From Desarmillaria ectypa (lineage: Eukaryota; Basidiomycota; Agaricomycetes; Agaricales; Physalacriaceae), in the NCBI GenBank assembly GCA_030407005.1, contig JAUDYN010000003.1, positions 3,968,001 to 4,032,000 of the forward strand: 64,000 nucleotides of DNA, read 5' to 3'. Of this stretch, positions 25,760 through 37,039 are shown piece after piece. Positions within the stretch are counted from its first letter, which is position 1. Each line of letters begins with the position of its first letter. The notes beneath the pieces were generated by a model that saw only the letters and a list, made by a program, of their open reading frames with translations, was not told the origin of the DNA and made no database searches. A program made the translations under genes and the position numbers.

Positions 25760-26645
25760 GCCAAAATGTTCATTGTAAACAAGTCCGCATGTTCTTAACA
25801 AACCGCGGAAGCTTTCTTCGTGGCGTACTTATTGGTGTTTCTCGTACGACAGCCTTTGTTCATCTTTACGTTGGCAGCTGTTCGTGGGAAGAACTCGCCC
25901 TTTTCTGTGGGAGGGAATCCAAGCGGAAGTTCTGTTATACCGGTACCGTCGACATCGTGTGAACTGTCCAACATACGCAGGCTCTCGATGTACCTTGGGA
26001 GCCTACTTCTTGGGCTTTTCTGAGTTCTCACTAGTACCAACTCCGACCCCCGACCCGATACTTATGCCGGTATTCACGTATCTTCGTATGGCGACAGAAT
26101 CTTGCAAGGTGACGAAAATCTGAAATACCTCTGCTTCTCCGGATCCAAGTGTGATGCCTCCAATGAGTTAGGAGCACTGGGTGAAAGAACCTGATGGACT
26201 ATAGATCCTCTGAAGGTCATGCATTCGCAGCTACTAAGAGTAGATTTGCACGTCGACGTCGTTATCACCGCTAGGCCCCAGATAGAACGGAGATCGTTGA
26301 TAGTAGGTATATAGAAGATCCCCTTTATTAGGGATTCGAGGGTCGCGGTAAGCACGGTGTCCGATGGTGCATCCTGTAGGTAGAGTGGTGGGTATGGAAT
26401 CCCAGAATCCGTTGACAGAAAGAGTACCTTCCTGTACGTGTTTCATTACCGCAGAGAGGAAAAAAAAACGACTCTGTCTCTTATAGAATGGTGACGATCG
26501 AACTTGGCCATCGGCTAAACGAAATAACCTTCAATAAATCATGTGAAATATGGGGAAAGGGTTCGCACCTAGATCTAGAGAAAGCGGGTCCCCGCTGAGA
26601 AGTCCGGCGATCACAGTATAGGAGTGATACGAGGCTCGGTTGTGT
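25760..26645 (+). repeat. Direct repeat copy 2 of about 0.9 kb
   Basis: Second copy of the element described at 23520-24395, in direct orientation with about 1.4 kb between the copies. I see no terminal inverted repeats or target-site duplication. It may be a degenerate mobile element or the product of unequal exchange. Confidence 0.85.
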
Positions 26646-27662
26646 GCTCCTTTGGGTGCATTGAGAGAAGAAGGGGTTTGCATCATCTATACGTCTTCGG
26701 GGGGTAAATAGCATAGCCTCTGTGCTGAAATTGGATTCGAGGGTAGTCAAGAACGAGGGCAACCGTAAAAACAACGGAGAGTCATCGGGGTCGTCAATTC
26801 TCATCTCACAAATTGCCGCATTATTGCAACACAATATTATTGTGTTAATTATGCGCTGGGGAAGATGACGAGCAGAGTGGTGTCTCCAATATTAATTCTG
26901 CATTCTTTCCGTTTAGTGGCGTGTTCTCCACGTATGGCGTCACAGCAACGAAGCGGAAAGTCCGAGCAACCATCACCGATAGAAAAGATTATCACGATTC
27001 GTGATCAAGCAGTCGGATGATACCAGATAAAGGGGGCGTAGTCCCAGAGCTTGGCCTATGTAGTGAATCTTGGCCACACAATCATCGAATCAGTCGTCAT
27101 CCAGTGAGAGGTATGATGGAAGTCCAGAGGAATGCAACCGGCTGCTCCACATTCCTACTGGAACGTGTTTTACGGAACTGATGCATATGACTAGGGGGGG
27201 CAGGCATTGAGCCTTAGGAACGGGTCGTAGATACACAAGTCCTGCTAGCAAAGGGGGGAGGGAAGGGGGCCAGGGAAATATATAGGCAATAGGAAGATCT
27301 TCAGTTAATAAATCAGTAACAATAGACAACTCACCGCTTTACACGGCAGTGTCATCGCCAAACGAGTGCGGAAGGCCTGAAACCGAAAAAAACAGCGATT
27401 TCCTTTTGGGGAAATATACTGCCACTTGTGGCCACGTGCCGTGCTAGACGTCTCGACCCTTGCCCTTCTTTCGTTCGCCAACGTTTTTGTTGTGCTGTCT
27501 ATTACTCTGCAGGCAGGAGAGCCGGTTTCCATCGTGGCCAGCGACGACGAGCGTGTTGGGAAAACGGTTACAGGTTACTGTTGCTTTTGCTTCTTATTAC
27601 CTCCGTCTACTCACTTTTTTTCGGTTGTTCTGGGCGTTCACAGAAATCGTCAGATTCCCGCC
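26646..27662. other. Intergenic and 5' flank of the large disordered-protein gene
   Basis: No gene supported. The frame of the downstream gene is open back to about 27426, but without an ATG before 27663. The 27426-27662 part is read as 5' UTR. Confidence 0.45.
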
Positions 27663-30600
27663 ATGCCTTTGCTTGGAATTTTTTCGAAGAAAAATAGGGC
27701 ATCGAGGAAGGGCGACGTGGTGAAGACTTCTCCTAGCATCAACAGCGTGAATTCGGAGCTCGAATCTGCTCTGTCATCGCCAACATCCGAGTATATACAC
27801 ACGGACAAGTCGCTGCCCTCGAGTCCGAATGGGCGATATCACCTTCACCCTCGCGATGCAGCCAGGAATATGTATCCATCGCCAGCAGCATCATCGAGCA
27901 AGCTTCGTCTTCCATTTGGTCGGAAAAAGATGGCAGCATCGTCCTCGACCGTCTCCAATTTGACGGACTATACTGGCGACGGGGCACGACCAGGTTACTT
28001 GGGAAGACTCAGTAGTGGCGCGATGTCAGATATAGAGGCAGATACCCGCCGCCTTGAGCCGCCACCGACGAAGAGGACCGTATTCGCCGCCTACGGTGAT
28101 CCACACAGCGCCCTCTCCACGCGCTCTTTACCGGACGATAGACCATACCCTCATTCAGATTCTTCATCACAAAAGCGCCCTTTCTTTAACTGGTCAAAAT
28201 CTCATAATTCCACGCCCTCGAAATCAGTTTTGCAAAAGGCGAAGCCTGCCGCTTCTTCCCCACTCTCTCCGCCACTCGACGCGGAATCTTCTTTTAATCT
28301 CAAGTCCTTCCGTCATGTCCGTCCTCCATCACCTGCACGTTCTACAGCTTCCGTAGCCTCGTTGCAGCCACCGACGGTACCGGTGGCGCGTCCAAGGAAT
28401 ACTAGTACTGCCTCTGATTCTTCACAGCGTATATCTGTAGCCGCATTTCGAGAAGCTCAGGCTCGGAGAAGCGTTGCAGGATCACCTGTTCCTTCCTTTA
28501 GGTCAATCAGTCCAGGGCCACAGCTTGATCAGAGCAAAGGGCGGCCGAATGTCCCGCCTGGTACGCGGCAACAACCACCGCACGCTAGAATCGCGTCAAG
28601 ATCTGTCAGTCATAATCCTTTGGATGGTCGAAGATTGTCCTCTCTAGGTTATGATTCAGATTCCGATGAATCAGCCTCTTCGTCAGAAGCTGATTCCGAT
28701 GAGAACCATGCTGCCAAGAGTAATCTTGGTCGTAGACGTACACTTACCCAACAGAAGAAGGCAGACGGACTTGGACGTGGAAAATCCAGAGCCACACAGT
28801 CCGAAATTGGACATGGATCGGCTTCCACTTCTCAAATTCATTCTCGTCCTCCGAGACCACCTCCTCCCAAGATATCCACCATGTCGGTCTCGACCTCGCT
28901 GGATGTTCGCAAGCGTGCCAGCTTGTCTACAAGCGCAGTGTCTCCTAATACTCCAGCGCAACGAGCCAGTCTAATCGCTAATTCCAATACTGGTCCAGGT
29001 ATGGGTTTCAGACATTGATTCATAGCTTGCGTCTCTAATGCAACTACCTGCCAGACTCCTCACGACAATCGCGTCACATACGTGAAGCTTCTTCTGTGTC
29101 TAATCCTCCGGCTACAGTTCGTCGTAGTATCGTTATCTCTCAGAGTTCTGATACGTCTGATTCAGAGGATGACGCGCCGCTCGCTTCCCTCGTTCCACCA
29201 CGGCGGCCAGGTAGCTCCATGTCGCACCAGTCCAATCGTTCTCAATCTTCTACTCGTGTAACTAAACCTTTGATTGACATTAGCACCCTTACGGGTCCCA
29301 ACCGCCGACCTCTTGAGTCTGGGTCCAACGCATCTGCCCCCTCGCCTGCGTTTACCCCTGGTACAACCCTGGTCTCATCGCCCGTGTCAATGACGCCACC
29401 GACACCGCCTATCACATCAACCTCCCCTCCTACCCGATTTGTCTCCCCCCCGGGTTCGCCAGTGAAGGCTGCTAAGACCTTGAGCACAGAACCTTCGCCT
29501 GTTCTACCGCAGAGGACGATCCCCATACGCAAAGGTACCGCCGAATCCGCCGTTAGAGAGGGACCGAGTGATCGTCTCGGCAAGGTAATGATGAGTTCAG
29601 CGAGCAGTGCTGCGTCCTCGAGTTCTGCCACGTCGTCGTCTGTTGGACGCAGTAAGGTGAGTTCGAGCCGCGTGCAGACGACTCCCACGCTACGGACAGA
29701 TCCTCCCACGCCGTCGGCGAACCTGCAGAGCACAGTCCGACAATCTGGGCACCGTCGGACGTCGAGCGATAATCCCTCGATGCGAACGCGATCTACGGAG
29801 GATAACATGGATGATCTAGTGCGTATGCTTGGAGGTGGGATCAGGCTGATCAGTAAGAATGGCGAGGAACAGGGTGAGGAAGAAGCGAAGCTCACTAAGG
29901 TTTTGCCGGGGAAGAAGAAGAGCTTTCCTAGGAGGAAGGCGGAGGATGACGAGACAACGGAGGATGAGACGGATGAAGAAGATTCTGATGATCGGACAGA
30001 GGGTAGGGGTAGGGGGAAGAAGACTGCTGAGCCTATCTCCCCCCCAATTCCCATCCTTCGTCGTACACCAGTGCCATCGTTCAGCGTTACCTCTCGTCCG
30101 CAGCAACACAAGGGTGGTGGACTCGACGTATCTCAACCTCGGCAGCGTGCCAGCAGTCTCGTTCCGCCCAGCCCAACGACTTCTTCAGATGTTCCTGCAA
30201 AGAGTACTCCTTCCATTACTAAGGCACCTCCTCCTGATCGTGCTATCCCTCCAAAGATCACGACAACCGCGAGCGCTCCCGTGCCTAATGCACTGAGATC
30301 AGCAGGACTTCATCCTAACCCTGCTGGTGGTAATAATAATCCAAGGCAGCGCAGTAGCTCGATGATGCCTTTGGTGACGATCCCTGCGTCGCCGAAAGTT
30401 GCCATGTTCCCTGTGCCTACGAAGCCATTTGCTACGCCACGAGAGAGTCCTGCTAGTTCCACGGGTGATTCGAGCAGTGGTCGTGCGCCATTGACTCCGA
30501 GGGATGGAAGCGATATTGCGAGTAGGAGTACAAGCAATAATGGACGTGAGCCCAAGGGAGAACAGTGGAGTGGAGGTGCTAGTGGGTTGGGATTGGGTCC

Positions 30601-31573
30601 CAAGGGACATGTTAATCGTCGTAGTGTGAGTTTTGAGGAGGACCCTACTGTTCCTGGTAAAGGCAAGAATAAACCGGGGGACGATGAGACGAGGAGGCGG
30701 GATCGACGGAGAGATGAAGCAAAGGCTGCTATTGAGGTTTGTTTTTGTTTCGATGACTTGTGGTGGGTGGACTGATATATACTCTTTGTTAAGTTGGGCA
30801 ATGTCATCAATGGACGTGGACCTATCGTTGACGATGACGAAGAGGATACGCCCATTAACCAGATAACTTCGGCGCGGATGAATACCATGGGGCCGATGAT
30901 GGGTGGGCCGATGCCTATGCAGATGGGTTTCGGCGGGCCTGCGCCTGGTTGGAACGGTTGGCAGATGCCGATGAGCCCTCAGATGCTGAGCCCCGCGCCG
31001 TTCGTGGGTCCTGTGCCTCCTCCGGGCGATCCCGCCTTTTTCGCTGCGCATCAGCAAGCGATGATGTACGCAAAACAGGCTTATCAGATGGCTGTAGCGC
31101 AGCAGGCTATGGCTGCTGCTGGCGACGAGTGGGAACGGTCGTCTGCTATTGGGTTTGGTGGTGGGGGGAGCGTGTATGGTGGTGGTGGTGGGCCGTCGAT
31201 GTATGGTGGGTGGTCTTCTGCTGGTTCGATGATATTCCCTTCGTCGCAGTCTATGTATGGGGGTGGGGCGAGGAGCGAGTATGGGGGCGGAGGTGGCGGT
31301 GGAGGTGGCGGTCGTTGGAGTTCTTCTCAGAGTGTGTATGGGGAGTCGTTTGGTGATCGGCGGAAGCGCGGAACGGGTGGTTATGTGCCTCCGGTGCCGG
31401 CTGTTCCTTCGCAAGCACAGAGGTCGTCGATGGTTGTTGGTGGTGGTGGTGGGAGGGGTGCTGCGAACCCTAGGACGCGGACGGTCAGTCAGCCTGCTAA
31501 TCCCGTTAGACCCAGCAGCGGTAGTAATAGCCCCCGAAGGGCCCCACCATCCAGCTGGAAAGCCGGAGTATGA
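27663..31573 (+). CDS. Large low-complexity Ser/Pro/Gly-rich protein
   Basis: There are three exons, 27663-28998, 29055-30736 and 30794-31573, with introns of 56 and 57 nt; total 3798 nt or 1265 residues. I do not recognise a catalytic domain. The start MPLLGIFSKKN follows the first ATG in frame. Most of the protein is Ser/Thr/Pro/Arg-rich with repeated SP, PPR and basic patches, as in cell-polarity or signalling scaffolds. An acidic stretch (DDETTEDETDEEDSDD) lies mid-protein. The third exon starts LGNVINGRGPIVDDDEED and contains a Met/Pro/Gly-rich section, a helix-like QQAMMYAKQAYQMAVAQQA, and then Gly/Tyr-rich repeats (SVYGGGG, SMYGG, SEYGGGG). The last ~60 residues, ending PPSSWKAGV, are duplicated downstream at 34.6 kb. 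Function is unknown; the composition suggests a scaffold or phase-separating protein, which is inference. Confidence 0.75.
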
Positions 31574-32141
31574 ACATTTCTCTTTTCCTTTTCCTTTTCT
31601 TTTAGGGTTTCCTGATGTTCTTTTCCCCCTTTTCCCTTTCTTTTTTGGATTTATAATTTTTTCCCTTTCATTTATTTTTGTGTTGGACCGTTTTAAAGCG
31701 TTTATGAGCAGAGAAAGGGGACCGCCTTGCTGGAAACTCCACCGTCATTTATTAATTAGCATACATACAGGACAGTTAGTACATCAATTGTATTCTTTAC
31801 TCACACATCGAACATAATACCCAGCACGTTTTTTTAAGCTTTTTACGTTGGTTGTTTACGGGAGAATGTATTTCCCCCCGCCGGTGTGTTAATAGATTAC
31901 CTGAATGCGACGGGCTGGGACATGACAGGATGACACTAGAGTGAATGTGACTGAAGCCCCACTAGAGCGCCTTTGTAGTGGGAGGCGCATTTCGTGATAT
32001 TATTGCTATCGTTTGAATACTCGGAGTCCAAGTTATTTCCGACCCGCAGTAAAGCTTACGGCTTCGCCTATATCCTTCAAGTTCAAGTTTCCCTGTTAGA
32101 TGAAGAGTTTCCGTGTATACACTGTTGTGCAATGATTACTG
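31391..32141 (+). repeat. Duplicated 3' segment, copy A (C-terminal codons plus 3' flank)
   Basis: This is the end of the large disordered-protein gene and its 3' flank. The same sequence recurs at 34586-35168, including the last ~60 codons, the stop, the TTTAGGGTTTCCTGATG block, the GCCCCACTAGAGC..CTTTGTAGTGGG block and the CGACCCGCAGTAAAGCTTAC block. Copy A carries extra DNA at about 31690-31830 that is missing from copy B. Confidence 0.9.
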
Positions 32142-32618
32142 CATCGCTCTGAAAAGTGAACACGTTGTTTTTACATGGATAAAGAATGTTTGTATCACTT
32201 TCTGTTTCCCTGTTGGCTACCAGTAATAAGCCCGGGTTTTACCGACGTACACGGCCCATTTCTTTATACCCCCACAGTTACAGAGTCAGTACTTTTCGGC
32301 TGTCATGCCTCCTCAGTGCTATGTCTTTGACTTGGTGCATTTTATTCTACGGCGAGCTCGAGGTTGATGTTCGAGTTGGAGCTAATGATCGCTACGGATT
32401 AGCACCCGTTAGATGCTCTCCCTGAACCAGTGGGCCTGCGAAAGTTATACATGCGATCTATCGCCTCGTGCATCAATTTGAAGCCAAATCGAAGCTGCCC
32501 TTCTATTACGGTTACTTCAAGGCTATCTCTCACCAAAATAAACAGGTATTTTTCCTCACTGTCCATGTCTGTGTTACTTTAGACTCTGTAGCTGATACCT
32601 GTTCTCCACCAGTGCCAA
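32142..32618. other. Spacer, probable promoter of the F-box gene
   Basis: No gene seen; short frames only. It lies between duplicate copy A and the F-box gene. Confidence 0.4.
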
Positions 32619-34175
32619 ATGTCATCAGACCGTCCCCAAGTTTCCGATATATGTCTTACATGTGGGTCAGCTAAGAGAGAAACGTTTGCGGTGCATGAAC
32701 GTTCAGCTCGAGTCTCAGAGTTGCTCCGATGCAACCATGGGCCCTCGGAGAAAGAATTGGCACATTTCCAGGACGCGATCAAGTGGGAACCCGGGCTTAT
32801 CGCTGATATTGATGAGAGGATCGCGCGAGCCAGAGAGCTGCTTGACACGCTTGTGCAGGATCGTAAATCGATTGAGAAAAACATAGAGGATGCGAAAACA
32901 TTGTCTTCACCAGTACGAAGACTACCGCCCGATGTTCTCCGTTCCATATGCCTTGAGGCCATCTCTTCCCCTTCTGATATCATGTCGACAAGTTTCGACT
33001 TCTCTGACAGCCTGGATACCAGGAGAGCTCCATGTACGATATCTCAGGTCTACCGCAAATGGAGATCGACCATTGTGAGCGCACCGGAACTATGGTCATC
33101 TACGTCGATAGTAATCAGCGAGAGTGGAATCAACTCTTCGTTATAAATTTTCCGCCAGATGTTCTTGTTTGGAATCCGACTTGGAAGATCGCAGAGTTTT
33201 ACACTCACGCTGTCGTTCTGGAGCGCCTGTGACGTTCGTAAGCACCCCTTGCTCGCCCTTATTTCCGCCCATGCCCCTACATTGAAGAATCTTCGTGTTT
33301 GTATTCCTACTGCATCCTTTCAGGAGCTCTCGGGTTGTCGAGGATGTCTGGATCAACTCTCCCATCCGATACTTGAATCACACGAGCAGTTAAGTTGGCC
33401 AATGGACTGGACCATTCATACATTCGAATATGCGCCCAAATTACAAGTACTCAACACTATACCCATTCTTCATTTTCCTGATGTCATGGAACTTCCATGG
33501 TCACAGCTTATCTATTATAGTCTTCAAATCGACAATACGCTGGGTCTCAAGCAGCTTAGACGGGTGGAAAAAGTCAAGAGTCTCGATATACGTAATCGGG
33601 AACTATTCAGAATGTTTGAGGGATACAAACACATATCTCTTCCCTATCTCACGTCGTTGAAGCTAACATCCCAGAACACAACCGTTTTGTTGCCAGGGGT
33701 TCGCACCATTTTTTCCGCTCTTTCCATCCCCAATCTCGTCGATTTACATTTCGTCTATTCCGGAGTGCCTGGGTTTCCCTATATCAAAACGCCGAACATA
33801 ATCACAAGTCTTACAATTACGCAGCTTTCATCTTCGACTGAAAGTTACAGTACATTTAATGGCTTACCGGCGATCCTGAGTGAGGTACCCAATCTCCAGC
33901 GTCTTACTCTAAAATCAGTCGGAGCGCTATCATTGACTGATATATCCTCGCTCAATCCATCACCAGCATCTAGGCCTCTACCTCATCTCCAAACGCTCGA
34001 TATTAGCGGGTGCAAACTCAATTTTGAACATTCTATCTTCGTCGAGATAATCAAGGCTCGTAGACAAGGACGTAATCCAGAGAACGATCAAGTGGAGATC
34101 GTTTACTTGGGTTCTTTCCTCATGTTAGGCTTTCCTCCTACCGAATTTGGCGCAATCTGCTTGAAGAAGGGTTGA
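32619..34175 (+). pseudogene. F-box protein gene with a single in-frame TAA
   Basis: One uninterrupted frame of 518 sense-length codons contains exactly one internal stop (TAA, 33144-33146, codon 176). Before it comes a Cys-X2-Cys-like start (CLTCGS), a coiled-coil helix around IADIDERIARARELLDTLV, and the F-box with VRRLPPDVLRSICLEAI and ISQVYRKWRSTIVSAPELW, the standard Agaricomycete arrangement. After it the frame resumes directly with IFRQMFLFGIRLGRSQSFTLTL, the usual next segment, followed by leucine-rich repeat-like stretches (SLDIRN, LTSLKLTSQ, LVDLHF, LQRLTLKS, LQTLDISGCKL). The context SSL-stop-IF suggests TTA to TAA. No intron removes the stop: the only GT-AG pair there would be 19 nt. 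It could be a recent pseudogene, a sequencing error or a truncated product. Confidence 0.8.
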
Positions 34176-34585
34176 AGGTCGTGTATAGAGCAACAGAGCC
34201 GGACGAGTAGAGCCCAGAATCTCTTTACAAATTGGCTACTTTCTTGAACGTGAACCGGTAAATTTTCTCTTTATCCAGCAGATTCCCGCCACGTATCGTT
34301 CATTCATTTTCAGTTTGGTTTCACTAACTTGTATGCCAGAGGTGTATGAAAATCAGTTGTCATTACGTTTATCATTTGGGTAGCGTATGTCTAAACCCAG
34401 GAGACTTATCCCTAGAAACACCAGCTGGCACTTCGGCAGAGTGGCATCTTGTATGACTCGCAAAAAAAGCTACACATGACTGATACGCGAGATTGCAGAG
34501 AAAATGCATACTAATGCGAGATAAAGAGACAAAGGGCAGAGAGGCTCGATGCGTGTACATGATGTTGACTCTGTTTATGCGCTCC
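34176..34585. other. Spacer before duplicate copy B
   Basis: F-box gene 3' flank; nothing else recognised. Confidence 0.4.
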
Positions 34586-35168
34586 CGCTTCCGCCTGTTC
34601 CTTCGCAAGCACAGAGGTCGTCAATGGTTATTGGTGGTGGTGGTGGTGGTGGTGGAAAGGGTACTGCGAACCCTAGGACGCGGACGGTCAGTCAGCCTGC
34701 TAATCCCGTTAGACCCAGCAGCGGTAGTAATAGCCCCCGAAAGGCCCCGCCATCCAGCTGGAAAGCCGGAGTATAAACTTTTTCTTTTTTTTTCCCTTTA
34801 GGGTTTCCTGATGTTCTTTTTTTCCCTTTTCCCTTTCTTTTTGGATTTTTTTAAAAAACTTTTCACGTTGGTTGTCTAAGGGGGAATGTATTCCCCCTGT
34901 GTGTTAATAGATTACTTGAATGCGACTGACACCTCGCACAGGTTGCCTGTAATAATGTGGCTGTGAAGCCCCACTAGAGCACCTTTGTAGTGGGAGGCGC
35001 ACTGGGTGTCTGCCTAGGAGAGACTAGTTTCGTGATATTATTGCTATCATTTGAATATTCGGAGTCCAAGTTATTTCCGACCCGCAGTAAAGCTTACGGC
35101 TTCGCTATATCCCTCCAGTTCAAGTTTCCCTATTGGATGAAGAGTCTCGCTGTGCAATGATAACAGTA
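34586..35168 (+). repeat. Duplicated 3' segment, copy B
   Basis: Copy of 31391-32141. The coding part is still open from about 34549 and ends in the same PPSSWKAGV and a TAA in place of TGA at the equivalent place. It contains a longer Gly run encoded by a GGT microsatellite (about 34632-34655). Copy B also has its own small insertion near 35005-35030 (CTGGGTGTCTGCC) relative to copy A. There is no upstream gene body, so it is a promoterless gene fragment unless fused to unknown exons. Confidence 0.9.
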
Positions 35169-36077
35169 AACGAAGATACACCGTATTCCAGGTTAGACAT
35201 TGGAGAAAGACTGGGAAGGAAGGAAGGAAGCCGCAGTACTTACTTATTTGACTCTTCAGGATCTCAGAGTTACGGTGATCATTAATTTTCGCGGTTTGTT
35301 CTTTATGTGAATAGCCGCTTATTTTGATGGGATGACTCGAAAATCGCCTGGACGGCCCTTATCACTGCATTGCCATACCATCTTTGCTGCACAGTGCGTG
35401 CCTCTTGAATGACTATTGCTTTCAAGGTTCAGCGTCCGCCTGCTCTCATCTGTTTCTTCATATCTCATCCACATGGTGGTCTGCAGTGCTACGGCAGTGA
35501 CGGTGTACCTTGCGGGTACATGTCCGTACCAGTGAGGTCAGGTATGTGTTCGGTCCCGTAGCATAGTGTATTATTACGCTATACACTAGGTCGTACGGAC
35601 TCTGGTTCGTTTCCTTCTCAGGGACATTGATCAGAATAAAAACTCCTCCTCCTTCTCCTCTCTCTTCCTTTGCTAGGCCTTGGACCTGAAAAAATCTGAG
35701 AAGTCGAACGTCGACGAGCCTGAGGTCAGCTAATGCTGTTATGTAAGACGAGCTTGCCTGCCCGGCAAAAGCCGCACCAAGTCTTGATCGGAACCTTGTA
35801 CATGCTCTTGACATGCGCTTTCGAAAGACAATCATCTTGCTTTGAGGCTGTAACGGGCGTCAGATGGAGGAATCATTGAAGGCAAATATCTTGCTCCGCA
35901 TGATGTTCGTGAGTACTGACCGCTTTGTAGGACACAGAAAGGCTGGCCGGACTACTCAAGGCATGCGGTGATTATACTGTCCGTGTGCTGATATCGTACA
36001 GCTGTATCGACACTCATTATTGTCGCTAGGAATCATCCCCGGACAGTCCACCCTGCGGCGCCAATATTCCCGAGATA
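35169..36077. other. Intergenic, one small unconfirmed frame
   Basis: A minus-strand ATG-initiated frame at 35458-35835 (125 codons, MIVFRKRMSRACTRF start) is open, but it has no motif or splice partner and I do not call it a gene. A GGAA/GGAAG purine repeat lies near 35215-35230. Confidence 0.35.
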
Positions 36078-36781
36078 ATGGCGGGGCTGAGTCTTGCGGA
36101 GTCTTCTCTTGCCCAAACTTTGGTTGCGTTCATGGAACGCGTGGTCGGTCTCATTTTCGTCAGGCGGCTCCCCTTGGCCCGTGTCCTTCAATCCGTCCAG
36201 ACTGCTGCCTACAATTTTCTTGCCAGTCTTTATCATCTCCTCGACGAAGCCATATGGCTTTTACGTTCCGCAGCGGATTCCGTTCAGCTCGGACCGGGGG
36301 AGGTCCCGTTTCGGGCCCTTCATGTTTCGATGTTCGATCGGTTCAAGTCTTTCAGAGATCGCTGCAAACTTCTCAGGGATTCTCTCCCCGATATCGACGC
36401 TGCCTTTGATAGTGGACAGGCTGATCTGGCAGAGGAGCTGAAAGCTGCTGGGCTTCATTATATTTCCCGCATCCTACTGCCACTACCAGGTGGACTGGGC
36501 ACGCATGCGGCCCTCATCGACGATCTCCCTGCAGTCTTTTCAGTATTGAAGCGCTCTGTGCGTGATATCGTTGATGGCGTCAATGCCTTTGAACAGCGTA
36601 TCTTCAGGTTTCGGGACTGCTTTGTGGATCCGTCCTGGGTGGAAACGATGGTCGGGAACCCAGTTTTGGTCAAGGGGATGTTAGACGTTCTACTTTCTAT
36701 CAGCCATGAACAGTCGAGGCTGCGCGAGAGTCTTTCTGATATCTCTTTAGCACCGGTCGGTGTACTGACAGAAAATATGTG
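36078..36781 (+). CDS. Hypothetical helical protein, possibly the first exon of the locus that continues downstream
   Basis: An ATG-initiated frame of 234 codons, mainly helical in character: FRDRCKLLRDSLPDIDAAFDS, LAEELKAAGLHYISRIL, LKRSVRDIVDGVNAFEQRIF and MLDVLLSISHEQSRLRESL. The stop TGA overlaps a perfect donor sequence (GTGAGT at 36779), so the real gene probably splices here into 37.0 kb. However, no acceptor keeps the next clear frame, which leaves the junction unresolved. I do not recognise the family. It may be one gene with the 37040-38794 feature or a separate neighbour. Confidence 0.5.
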
Positions 36782-37039
36782 AGTCAGGACATTTCATAGC
36801 CTTTGCTGCTTACCTATGTCTCCCTGGAAGCCTCTTTAATTTGTGATCGAACACGTAACTTTCATAGTGGATCGACACATGGAGAACGTGCGTGGACCGC
36901 GCACGATCCGTTTGGTAGCAGTATTGTGGCCCCGTCTCTGAAAACACACTCGTTAACACGACATATGAAATATATACCTGCGAACAAGTTATCGTGTCCT
37001 TTCAAATCCACCCAGCTGCTCTGTGCATAGTGTCTGCGA

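Noticed and set aside
27426..27662. N-terminal extension of the large disordered protein
   Set aside because: The frame is open but has no ATG before 27663, and the composition differs from the rest of the protein.
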